NCBI GenBank assembly: GCA_016711045.1
Contig: JADJTT010000007.1
Coordinates: 124,001-188,000 of the forward strand
Origin: Saprospirales bacterium
GTDB taxonomy: Bacteria; Bacteroidota; Bacteroidia; Chitinophagales; Saprospiraceae
Direction of reading: 5' to 3'
DNA: 64,000 nucleotides
Positions 45,438 to 52,939 of the stretch are shown here, piece by piece. The translations under genes were made by a program, and so were the position numbers. A model generated the notes under the pieces. The model was not told the origin of the DNA. It searched no databases and saw nothing but the letters and a program-made list of their open reading frames with translations. How positions within the stretch are numbered: the stretch's first letter is position 1; the number at the start of each line of letters is the position of its first letter.

Positions 45438-46758
45438 AAAATGGTTTTTTCGGCATATTCATCATGTTGCCTTTGCTGAGCTTGTGCATCATTTTGCGCA
45501 TCTGATCAAACTGTTTGATAAACATATTGATCTCGTGGATGTCGCGACCGCAACCCTTGGCGATGCGCTGCTTGCGGCCCATGTTGAGCAATTCGGGATC
45601 GGCTCGTTCTGCAGGGGTCATAGAGAAGATGATGGACTCGATCTTGATGAATGCCTTATCGTCGATATCGAGGTCGCGGGTCATCTTGTTCATTCCGGGG
45701 ATCATATTCATGAGGCTCTTGATATCGCCCATGCGCTTGATCTGGTTGATCTGACTGACAAAATCGTTAAAGTCAAATTTATTCTTCTTGATTTTCTTTT
45801 CCAGGCGTTTGGCTTCCGCTTCGTCGAATTGGGATTGGGCGCGTTCGACGAACGACACGATATCACCCATACCCAAGATGCGCTGTGCCATTCGGTCGGG
45901 GTGGAAGACGTCGAGGGTGTCCAACTTTTCGCCTTCGCTGACAAATTTGATGGGCTTACCAACCGTGTATTTGATGGATAAGGCGGCCCCCCCGCGGGTG
46001 TCGCCATCGAGTTTGGTGAGCACCACGCCCTCGTAATTCAGGCGGTCGTGAAAGGCTTTGGCCGTGTTGACCGCATCCTGACCCGTCATCGAGTCGACGA
46101 CGAAGAGCGTTTCATTGGGTTGGATCGCTTCTTTGATTTGAGCGATCTCCTTCATCATGTCCTCATCGATGGACAAACGGCCGGCGGTATCGACGATCAC
46201 GACGTCGAAGCCGTGGTCCTGTGCATGTTTGATCGACTTGAGGGCGATCTCGACCGGGTTTTTGTTTTCCACTTCCTTATAAACCGGCACCCCGATCTGT
46301 TCTCCCAATACGGAGAGCTGATCAATAGCTGCGGGGCGGTATACGTCGCAAGCTACCAGCAGTGGTTTCTTCTTGCGCTGGGTTTTCAGGAAGTTGGCCA
46401 GTTTTCCGGAGAAAGTGGTTTTACCAGAACCCTGAAGACCAGCGATGAGCACGACGGCAGGACTGCCCTTGAGGTCGAGTTCTTCGGCTTTTCCGCCCAT
46501 CAACTCCACGAGCTCATCCATGACGATCTTCACCATCAATTCGCCTGGTTTGACAGACTTCAGGATGTTATCCGAACCGAGGGCTTTATCCTTGATCGTA
46601 TCCGTAAACTCCTTGGCAATCTTGTAGTTAACATCGGCTGCAACCAGTGCCCGGCGAATCTCTTTGATGGATTCGGCAATGTTGAGTTCGGTCAGTTTAT
46701 GTTCGCCGCGCAGGGTTTTTAACGCGCCTTCCAATCGGTCACTTAAGCTTTCAAACAT
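45436..46758 (-). CDS. ffh: signal recognition particle protein Ffh
   Basis: A 440-residue SRP54 GTPase that binds signal sequences of nascent membrane proteins. NG domain: helical start FESLSDRLEGALKTLRGEH, G1 VLIAGLQGSGKTTFSGKLA, G2-G3 VIVDTAGRLSIDEDMMKE, G4 LTKLDGDTRGGAALS. The M domain is Met-rich (about 300-440: MGDIKSLMNMIPGMNKM, FIKQFDQMRKMMHKL). ATG 46758 (MFESLSDR) is used, since the longer frame reads through a palindromic leader. Its 5' leader contains a 54-nt hairpin (46774-46827). It partners with FtsY and 4.5S RNA, neither in this window. Confidence 0.95.
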   Translation of the reverse strand: MFESLSDRLEGALKTLRGEHKLTELNIAESIKEIRRALVAADVNYKIAKEFTDTIKDKALGSDNILKSVKPGELMVKIVMDELVELMGGKAEELDLKGSPAVVLIAGLQGSGKTTFSGKLANFLKTQRKKKPLLVACDVYRPAAIDQLSVLGEQIGVPVYKEVENKNPVEIALKSIKHAQDHGFDVVIVDTAGRLSIDEDMMKEIAQIKEAIQPNETLFVVDSMTGQDAVNTAKAFHDRLNYEGVVLTKLDGDTRGGAALSIKYTVGKPIKFVSEGEKLDTLDVFHPDRMAQRILGMGDIVSFVERAQSQFDEAEAKRLEKKIKKNKFDFNDFVSQINQIKRMGDIKSLMNMIPGMNKMTRDLDIDDKAFIKIESIIFSMTPAERADPELLNMGRKQRIAKGCGRDIHEINMFIKQFDQMRKMMHKLSKGNMMNMPKKPF

Positions 46759-46773
46759 GGTATTTGTTTTAAA

Positions 46774-46827
46774 CTGAGTGCATTGGCTGCAAGCGTGCCG
46801 CGGCATACTTGCAGCCAATGCACTCAG
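46774..46827. repeat. 54-nt near-perfect palindrome in the ffh leader
   Basis: Outer arms 46774-46793 and 46808-46827 are exact reverse complements (20 bp). The 14-nt centre itself contains a 10-bp palindrome (46796-46805). It lies 15 nt before the ffh start and downstream of a -7 box at 46850, so it should be transcribed. Confidence 0.7.
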
Positions 46828-46849
46828 CTGAATTTCTTTTTTAGCGGGG

Positions 46850-46857
46850 CAAAGATA
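46850..46857 (-). promoter_or_regulatory. -7 promoter element (TATCTTTG) of ffh
   Basis: Exact TAnnTTTG on the minus strand, about 90 nt upstream of the ffh ATG. If used, the leader would include the 54-nt palindrome. Confidence 0.45.
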
Positions 46858-47046
46858 TGGAAAAATGGATTCAAATAGGATTGAAAAAGGGGCAGTGGAA
46901 CGCCCCCCACACCTGTTTTTAATAAATATTTAACATTTCCATCAAAAGAAACCTAAATATCAATGGTATTTGGTTAATTTTATTGCGATACCTCTCCCAC
47001 GGACATATTATTGTTGACACACTATTCCATAACCAACTTTTTATTT

Positions 47047-47901
47047 ATGAATACCCTTACCAAGTTGCTCCTGTGGTTGATCCCGGTGATCCTGCTGGCG
47101 TGGCTCTGGTTCGGCCCCTGGTATCCCTCATGGGAACATCTCTTCGTGCCCGAGTACCACAGTATGGCGGGAGTAGAAGAGGAGGCCGGCCAGGAAGAGG
47201 AAGATGTCCTCCGCATGCCCCTGGGCTTTAAGTGGACCGATCCAACTCCTTACACGTCTGAGAAATTTGCCGATTTCAAAAAGGACCTGCTTTCCAAGAA
47301 GAATGAGGACAATCTCCTCGAAATCACTGGCTTTTACTATGAAGAAGAACCCAAACCCGAGGGAGCTGACAACTTGGGCTTTGCCCGCGCCGAGCTGGTA
47401 AAGGCACTGCTGGCTGACGGCATTGCTGCCGATCGGATCCAGATCCGTGCACGGGTTCAGGACGAAACGGAAGGCGTACGTACCAAGTATTTCAAAGGCG
47501 CCGATTTTCGATGGGTAGAAGTGGAGAAAAAAGATGAAGTGGTGGCGGTGGATACCTTTCCCGACCGCACGATTATCCGCTTTCCCTACAAATCCACCGA
47601 ACGTATCCGCAATCCGCAGATTGAAAAATATCTAAAGGAAGTGGCGGTAAGGGTAAAAGGCACCGGAGAACAGATCCGTCTGACCGGTCATACCGATAAT
47701 GCCGGAGAGGATGAATACAACCTGGAATTGGGAAGGCTGCGGGCCGAAGCCATCCGGAAATTACTGGTGTCCAATGGAGTGCCCACCGGGCAGGTTACGG
47801 TCGATTCCAAAGGAGAATCGCAGCCCGAAGCCTCCAATGACTCAGAGGCCGGCCGGGAGCAGAACCGCAGGGTGGAGCTTCGTTTGATCAAAAAAAATTA
47901 A
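47047..47901 (+). CDS. OmpA-family protein with N-terminal membrane anchor
   Basis: A 284-residue protein anchored by one N-terminal helix (NTLTKLLLWLIPVILLAWLW). A middle region (about 60-160) resembles a second OmpA-like or BON-like fold (DNLLEITGFYYEEEP, ARAELVKALLADGIAADRIQIRA). The C-terminal OmpA domain (about 175-284) has IRLTGHTDNAGEDEYNLELG and SQPEASNDSEAGREQNRRVEL, the peptidoglycan-binding NxxLSxxRA/R-x2-R type. The protein thus ties a membrane to the wall. The HhH gene starts 20 nt later and probably works with it. Confidence 0.82.
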   Translation: MNTLTKLLLWLIPVILLAWLWFGPWYPSWEHLFVPEYHSMAGVEEEAGQEEEDVLRMPLGFKWTDPTPYTSEKFADFKKDLLSKKNEDNLLEITGFYYEEEPKPEGADNLGFARAELVKALLADGIAADRIQIRARVQDETEGVRTKYFKGADFRWVEVEKKDEVVAVDTFPDRTIIRFPYKSTERIRNPQIEKYLKEVAVRVKGTGEQIRLTGHTDNAGEDEYNLELGRLRAEAIRKLLVSNGVPTGQVTVDSKGESQPEASNDSEAGREQNRRVELRLIKKN

Positions 47902-47920
47902 AGAATTAAAACCAACTCGT

Positions 47921-48562
47921 ATGTTTTCCGATATTCTATTCCTCCATGTCGCCGAATGTCCCAATTGCCTGACCAAGGCGATTGTCTTATTCATCCTGGC
48001 GATCCTCCTGGGTTTGATCCTCGGCTGGATTCTCTGGGGCCGATTCCTGAGCCGGATGAAAAAAGCCGAAGAGGAACGCGACGATTACCACACTCGTTTT
48101 ACCGAATTGGAAAAAGAACATGTCAGCCTCAAATACGCCCACGATGAACTCACCAAGGAAGCCGGTACTTTCCGCTCCCATATCGGGAATCTGGAGGCGG
48201 ATAAGGCTGTACTCCAAGCTCAATTGGCCCGCCTGAAGGAACAACATATGGCCGAGGGAGAGGAAGCAACCAAGAGCCGGGGCATATTGGCTGGCACTAC
48301 CCCAAGCCATGACGACGACCTCAAACTCATCGAAGGGGTAGGGCCTAAAATTGAAAAGTTGCTAAAAGAGGCCGGTATTCGCACTTTTCAGGACGTAGTG
48401 AACTCGTCTGCCGAAAAGATCCGGGAGATTCTGGATGCCTCGGGACCTAATTTCAAATTGGCTGATCCCACTACCTGGGGAAAACAGGCTGGACTGGCCG
48501 CCGAAGGCAAATGGGATGAACTGAAGGAACTTCAAGACAAACTGGATGGAGGACGGGCTTAA
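47921..48562 (+). CDS. membrane-anchored coiled-coil protein with C-terminal HhH-like domain
   Basis: A 213-residue protein with a transmembrane helix near the N-terminus (IVLFILAILLGLILGWIL), a long charged coiled coil (about 47-115, ERDDYHTRFTELEKEHVSLK) and a C-terminal helix-hairpin-helix-like domain (DDDLKLIEGVGPKIEKLLKE, then AGIRTFQDVVNSSAEKIREIL). GVGPKIEKLLKEAGI is the DUF4332/rplU-type HhH that in other proteins binds DNA or acts in assembly. It follows the OmpA gene by 20 nt with a shared terminator after it. The unusual domain mix suggests a link between envelope and a cytosolic nucleic acid or protein; this is inference. Confidence 0.75.
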   Translation: MFSDILFLHVAECPNCLTKAIVLFILAILLGLILGWILWGRFLSRMKKAEEERDDYHTRFTELEKEHVSLKYAHDELTKEAGTFRSHIGNLEADKAVLQAQLARLKEQHMAEGEEATKSRGILAGTTPSHDDDLKLIEGVGPKIEKLLKEAGIRTFQDVVNSSAEKIREILDASGPNFKLADPTTWGKQAGLAAEGKWDELKELQDKLDGGRA

Positions 48563-48599
48563 ATCCGCCCTGTTCAGTTTATTCGTTTTTTCCACGAAA

Positions 48600-48625
48600 C
48601 CTGGGGAGAGGTCACTCTCCCCGGG
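48600..48625. terminator. terminator between HhH gene and acyl-CoA synthetase
   Basis: An 11-bp G/C-rich stem with a 4-nt loop followed by TCTTTTTTA, placed between convergent genes. Confidence 0.75.
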
Positions 48626-48631
48626 TCTTTT

Positions 48632-50280
48632 TTACTCCCAAATAACCCTTTCCGGGCGATTATACCAATCCAGATACCGGCCGGAATGGATCTTTTCCAC
48701 TTCATTTCGCTTGATCTTCAACGTGGGGGTGAGCAACTCATTCTCTACACTCCATCCCTCCTTCATGATGACGACCTTGTTCAATTTTTCATGATGGTCG
48801 AGTTTTCCGTTAACTATGTCAAGCGTTTCCTCCAGGCTCTCCACTAACTCTTCCTTCGTTTTGGCCAAGGCAAATTCTGATAATACGATCAGCGCTATTG
48901 GCTGGGGGAGATGATTGCCCACTACACAGACCTGGTCGAGGTCCTTGTTGGCCACCATTTTCATTTCGATGGGACTGGGGGCTACATACTTTCCTTTGTC
49001 TGTTTTGAAAAGGTCTTTTACCCGTCCGGTTATCTTCAGGAAGCCATCGGGGTCGATATACCCTTCATCCCCGGTACGAAGCCATCCGTCCAGAAACATC
49101 TCCTTGGTCATTTCGGGCTCTTTGAAGTATCCGAGCATCATGCCGTCATGTCTGATCAGCACCTCGTTGTCTTCACCTAGTTTGGCTTCCACCCCGGGCA
49201 TCGGGGCGCCTACATAACCGATCTTGATCTTCTCATTGAGGGTAACATGCGAGTAACTGACATTTTCCGTCATTCCATAAGCCTCCTGAATATGGATACC
49301 CAGCCGTTTGAACCAGCGCAAAAGCGAAGTGGGCGTGGGGGCAGCGCCAGTGAGGATGTTGGTGGCCTTTCCAAGGCCGAGTCCATGTTTTACTTTTTTG
49401 CGAATAAGACTGTTGACGACGGGAATAGCCAATAAAATAGCTAACCGGCCCTGAGGCAGTTTTTTCAATATGCCTTGCTGGAACTTGGTCCAGATCCTGG
49501 GCACGCCAAGAAAAACAGTCGGTTCGCTGTCAGCCAGGTTTTTAGGAAAACTCTCCAGCGTCTCCGCAAAAGAAGTGGTGCCCCCGTATACAAACCACAC
49601 ATTTCTACCAATACCCGCTCTGCAATATGACTGAGTGGCAAATAGGAGAAAAACCGGTCATTGTAGTTGAGCTTGACCCTGTCGACAGCCAGTGAAGTGA
49701 CGTAAGCGAAATTGTGAAAACTGTGTACCACTCCTTTGGGCATGCCCGTAGTTCCGGAGGTGTAAATAATCGTGGCGATATCCGTTGGCTTACGGACTAT
49801 ATTGCCCTCCATAGGCTTTACGCCCTGTACTAATTCATCCCAGGTTTCGTAGCCGGGCTCCGTGTAAAATGGGAAAGCGATACCGCGTACCCCGTCCGGT
49901 AACCCGCTGCGCATGGAAGCCCAGTCGTCGAGTTTACCGACAAAGAGCACTTTGGCATTTGAATGGACCAGGATTTGCTGGAGAGTGGCTGCGTGCAGGT
50001 TGGGGTATAACGGCACAGAAACGTGCCCGGCCATCATAATTGCAAGATCAGCCAGCAGCCAGTGCGCGCAGTTCTTGGATATCAAGCCGATGGAAGTATC
50101 CGGAGGCAAATCCATGGCCTGCAATGCAGCTGCCATTTTCCGAACTTCCTGACCGGCCTGTTGCCAGGTCCATTCGTGCCAGGTCCCATTTATAGGCTGG
50201 CGCAGGTATATTTCAGCAGGGCGTTCGCGCTCCCATTTGTAGAGCATCTCAAGAGGGGTAAGATATGCATATTGAGCCAT
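48632..50280 (-). pseudogene. long-chain fatty-acid-CoA ligase, split by one-base frameshift
   Basis: Two overlapping frames on the minus strand make one enzyme. The first, 50280-49465, has the adenylation P-loop IIYTSGTTGMPKGVVHSF and stays in family alignment up to ERVLVEMCGLYTG. The second, ending at 48632, resumes with GGTTSFAETLESFPKNLA and carries the motifs ILTGAAPTPTSLL, EAYGMTENVSYSHV, GWLRTGDEGYIDPDGFL and KITGRVKDLFKT. Adding one C to the CCCCC run at 49581-49585 restores a continuous frame of about 549 residues with the expected YTGGTTSF sequence. So either a base was lost in the homopolymer by mutation or phase variation, or the read is wrong. If intact, it would activate fatty acids to acyl-CoA. 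Confidence 0.85.
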
Positions 50281-50424
50281 AACTTATATGGTGTTGATTC
50301 GTTGGTAAAATAAGGTTTTTCACTTTACTTTTATACGATGGAGGTATTCTATACGAGATATTCCTTCTCTTGGTAGGCCGAAATCTATTCTTTGTCTATT
50401 CCTGTGAAAGAATCGTCCGGACGT

Positions 50425-50457
50425 TTTGCAGAGACCCGTGATAAAGTTATACCTTTG
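50425..50457 (+). promoter_or_regulatory. -33/-7 promoter of yidC
   Basis: TTTG (50425-50428), 21 nt, TACCTTTG (50450-50457): full match to the Bacteroidota promoter form, about 50 nt before the yidC ATG. Confidence 0.65.
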
Positions 50458-50508
50458 CGAAAATTTTGAGCTAAGCGGCCGGTAATTATCTGGCCATAAT
50501 AATACACG

Positions 50509-52383
50509 ATGGATAGAAATGCGATAATTGGTTTTGTGTTGATCTTTGCTATTTTGCTGGCCTGGCAACAATTTATGCCGAAGCCGGATAAAACACAGAA
50601 GGATGCATCTGCTCTTACGGATAGCACCGGCCAGATTCCCCTCATTGATACTTCGCTTGTCGAGTCTCCGGATGCGGCTTCCGGCATCGTTAGTGAGATT
50701 CCCGACTCCGTTCGGATAGCCCAAATGGGTAGCCAATACGGAATATTTGCTCCGGCTTTAGTTGGAGAAGAAACCACCCACGTATTGGAAAATGAACTGA
50801 TCCGTGTCACGATTTCGAGTAAAGGCGGCCGGATAGTAGAAGCAGATTTGAAACAGTACAAAAAGATCTCGGAAGGAGAGCGGAATAAGGAGATCGAATC
50901 GCCCCTTCTCCTGCTGGAAGATCCCAAAAACCGGTTTGAATATTTGCTCCCATTGGCCGGCACTCCAGCCAGGATAGTCAGTACCCAGGACCTGTTTTTT
51001 GACGTGCAATCTGAAGGAGAAACCTTGATCTTCCGCGCGAATGCGGGCGACGGGCGCTTCTTTGAACAGCGCTATTCCCTGAAACCTGGCTCTTATGAAG
51101 TGGATCATTCCATCAGCTGGGCAGGACTGGAATCTTTTCTGGACCCCAATAGCGGAGGGATGACCCTCAACTGGGTCAATTACCTGGATAAGCTCGAAAA
51201 GAACGTCAGTTACGAACGAAACTATACTACTGTATACTTTAAACCTTCGGAAGCAACCCCGGATTATTGTTCCTGTACCCGCTCGGATGAGGAAGCGGTG
51301 CCTGACACGCCGATCAAGTGGATTTCCAATGTCAATCAATTTTTCAACAGCTCGCTTATCGCAGAAACGGCCTTTAAATCCGGGGTGTTCACCACGGAAG
51401 TATTGACTGAACCTGCAGACGACCTGAAAAAACTACAATCCCGGGTCGTAATTCCTACCGACGACCGTGCTTCTTTCGATATGGCCATGTATATTGGCCC
51501 TAATGAATTCAAGCGACTCCATGCCTACAACATGGAATTGGAAGATGTCATTCCTTTTGGACGCAGCATCTTCGGTACTATCAACCGGTGGGTGATTCGG
51601 CCTATATTCACCTTCTTGTCCAGCTTTATCGGGTCGATGGGTGTCGTCATCCTGGTGCTGACACTTATCGTGAAGATGTTGCTCTTCCCGCTGACCTACA
51701 AGATGATCCATTCACAGTCCAAAATGGGCGCCCTGAAGCCCCAATTGGCCAGCCTGCGGGAAAAGTTTAAAGACGATCCGCAGAAGCAGCAAATGGAAAC
51801 GATGAAGGTCTACAATGAGCATGGGGTCAACCCGTTGGGCGGCTGCTTGCCTACCGTACTGCAGATGCCCATTTGGTTTGCCTTGTACCGCTTTTTCCCG
51901 GCTTCCATCGAATTCCGGCAGGTGCCTTTTCTTTGGGCTACCGACTTGTCTTCCTATGACGTAGCGTTCAGCTTGCCCTTCGTGATCCCGTTTTATGGAG
52001 ATCACGTGAGCTTGTTTACCCTGCTTTGGGCCGGTACTACGGTTTTATACACCTACTACAACGCACAGAACATGGACATGTCCATGAATCCGGCTATGAA
52101 GTACATGCAGTATTTCATGCCGCTCATGTTCCTGTTCTTCTTCAACAACTTCGCCGCAGGTTTGACCTGCTACCTGTTGTTCAGCAACCTGATCAACGTA
52201 GGGCAAACCATCATCACCAAAAATTACCTGATCAGTGAGGATCGAATAAAAGAGGGGATGGAGGCGTATAAGAAAAAACCGAAAAAGAAGGAGGGGTTCT
52301 CCTCCCGCCTTCAATCGGCGCTGAAAGAGCAACAGAAAAAGGCAGCTGAAGCAGAAGCCAAGCGCCCGAAAGGGAAAAAATAG
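50509..52383 (+). CDS. yidC: membrane protein insertase YidC
   Basis: A 624-residue inner-membrane insertase with an N-terminal signal anchor (AIIGFVLIFAILLAWQQF), a large periplasmic beta-sandwich (about 90-350) and the conserved five-helix core. The core includes the hydrophilic-groove helix (SFIGSMGVVILVLTLIVKML), the cytosolic hairpin KMGALKPQLASLREKF, NPLGGCLPTVLQMPIWFALY and the last helices, then a Lys-rich C-terminal tail (KKPKKKEGF, PKGKK) typical of ribosome-binding YidC. It works alone or with SecYEG. Promoter as annotated. The DUF6438-like gene begins 1 nt after its stop. Confidence 0.95.
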   Translation: MDRNAIIGFVLIFAILLAWQQFMPKPDKTQKDASALTDSTGQIPLIDTSLVESPDAASGIVSEIPDSVRIAQMGSQYGIFAPALVGEETTHVLENELIRVTISSKGGRIVEADLKQYKKISEGERNKEIESPLLLLEDPKNRFEYLLPLAGTPARIVSTQDLFFDVQSEGETLIFRANAGDGRFFEQRYSLKPGSYEVDHSISWAGLESFLDPNSGGMTLNWVNYLDKLEKNVSYERNYTTVYFKPSEATPDYCSCTRSDEEAVPDTPIKWISNVNQFFNSSLIAETAFKSGVFTTEVLTEPADDLKKLQSRVVIPTDDRASFDMAMYIGPNEFKRLHAYNMELEDVIPFGRSIFGTINRWVIRPIFTFLSSFIGSMGVVILVLTLIVKMLLFPLTYKMIHSQSKMGALKPQLASLREKFKDDPQKQQMETMKVYNEHGVNPLGGCLPTVLQMPIWFALYRFFPASIEFRQVPFLWATDLSSYDVAFSLPFVIPFYGDHVSLFTLLWAGTTVLYTYYNAQNMDMSMNPAMKYMQYFMPLMFLFFFNNFAAGLTCYLLFSNLINVGQTIITKNYLISEDRIKEGMEAYKKKPKKKEGFSSRLQSALKEQQKKAAEAEAKRPKGKK

Positions 52384-52384
52384 C

Positions 52385-52939
52385 ATGAACCGCTACGGAT
52401 TTATAGTTGCCTTTGTATTGGGAGGGTCCCTGCTATCCTGTCATTTGTTTCAGAAAAGCAGCATGTCCGAACCAGCCCTTCCACCGGTTCCGTCAGAGCG
52501 ACCATTAATAACCGAGCAAATTGATTCGCTTCCCTCGCTTCCGCTGCCTGCTCCTGCATCCATATTGGTGCGAATAAAACAGGCGGGATGTGGCGGACCC
52601 TGTCCGGAGTGGGAAGCCCGGTTTTATGCCAACGGAATCGCTACCTTTATTGGGCTGAATGGCTCCATTCCGCAAGGCGCTTATAGCCTGGAGATACCAG
52701 AGGATATGATTGCCAACTGGCAACACCAGGCAGAAGACATTCTATTTTTTTCGCTGCCAGACTCTATTCCTGCTTCCGAAAGTTTTCTGCCTGAACTACC
52801 AACCTGGGAGATCGAGATTCGCAATGATTCTCTTTTGTACAGGGTCGTACATAATCATCATGGCACTGTATCACTCCGCACTTTCGAGCAACAACTCGAA
52901 TCCTGGATCTTTTCCCTGCCCTGGGAACGGATCCAATAA
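52385..52939 (+). CDS. lipoprotein with DUF6438-like domain
   Basis: A 184-residue protein with a lipobox (LGGSLLSCHLFQ) and a Pro-rich spacer. The domain starts at about residue 60 with SILVRIKQAGCGGPCPEWEARFY, the Cys-x-Gly-x-Cys-Pro opening of DUF6438, then ANGIATFIGLNG. It follows yidC directly and is probably co-transcribed. Its last 69 nt overlap the convergent GH31 gene, unusual for convergent genes. Function unknown. Confidence 0.65.
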   Translation: MNRYGFIVAFVLGGSLLSCHLFQKSSMSEPALPPVPSERPLITEQIDSLPSLPLPAPASILVRIKQAGCGGPCPEWEARFYANGIATFIGLNGSIPQGAYSLEIPEDMIANWQHQAEDILFFSLPDSIPASESFLPELPTWEIEIRNDSLLYRVVHNHHGTVSLRTFEQQLESWIFSLPWERIQ

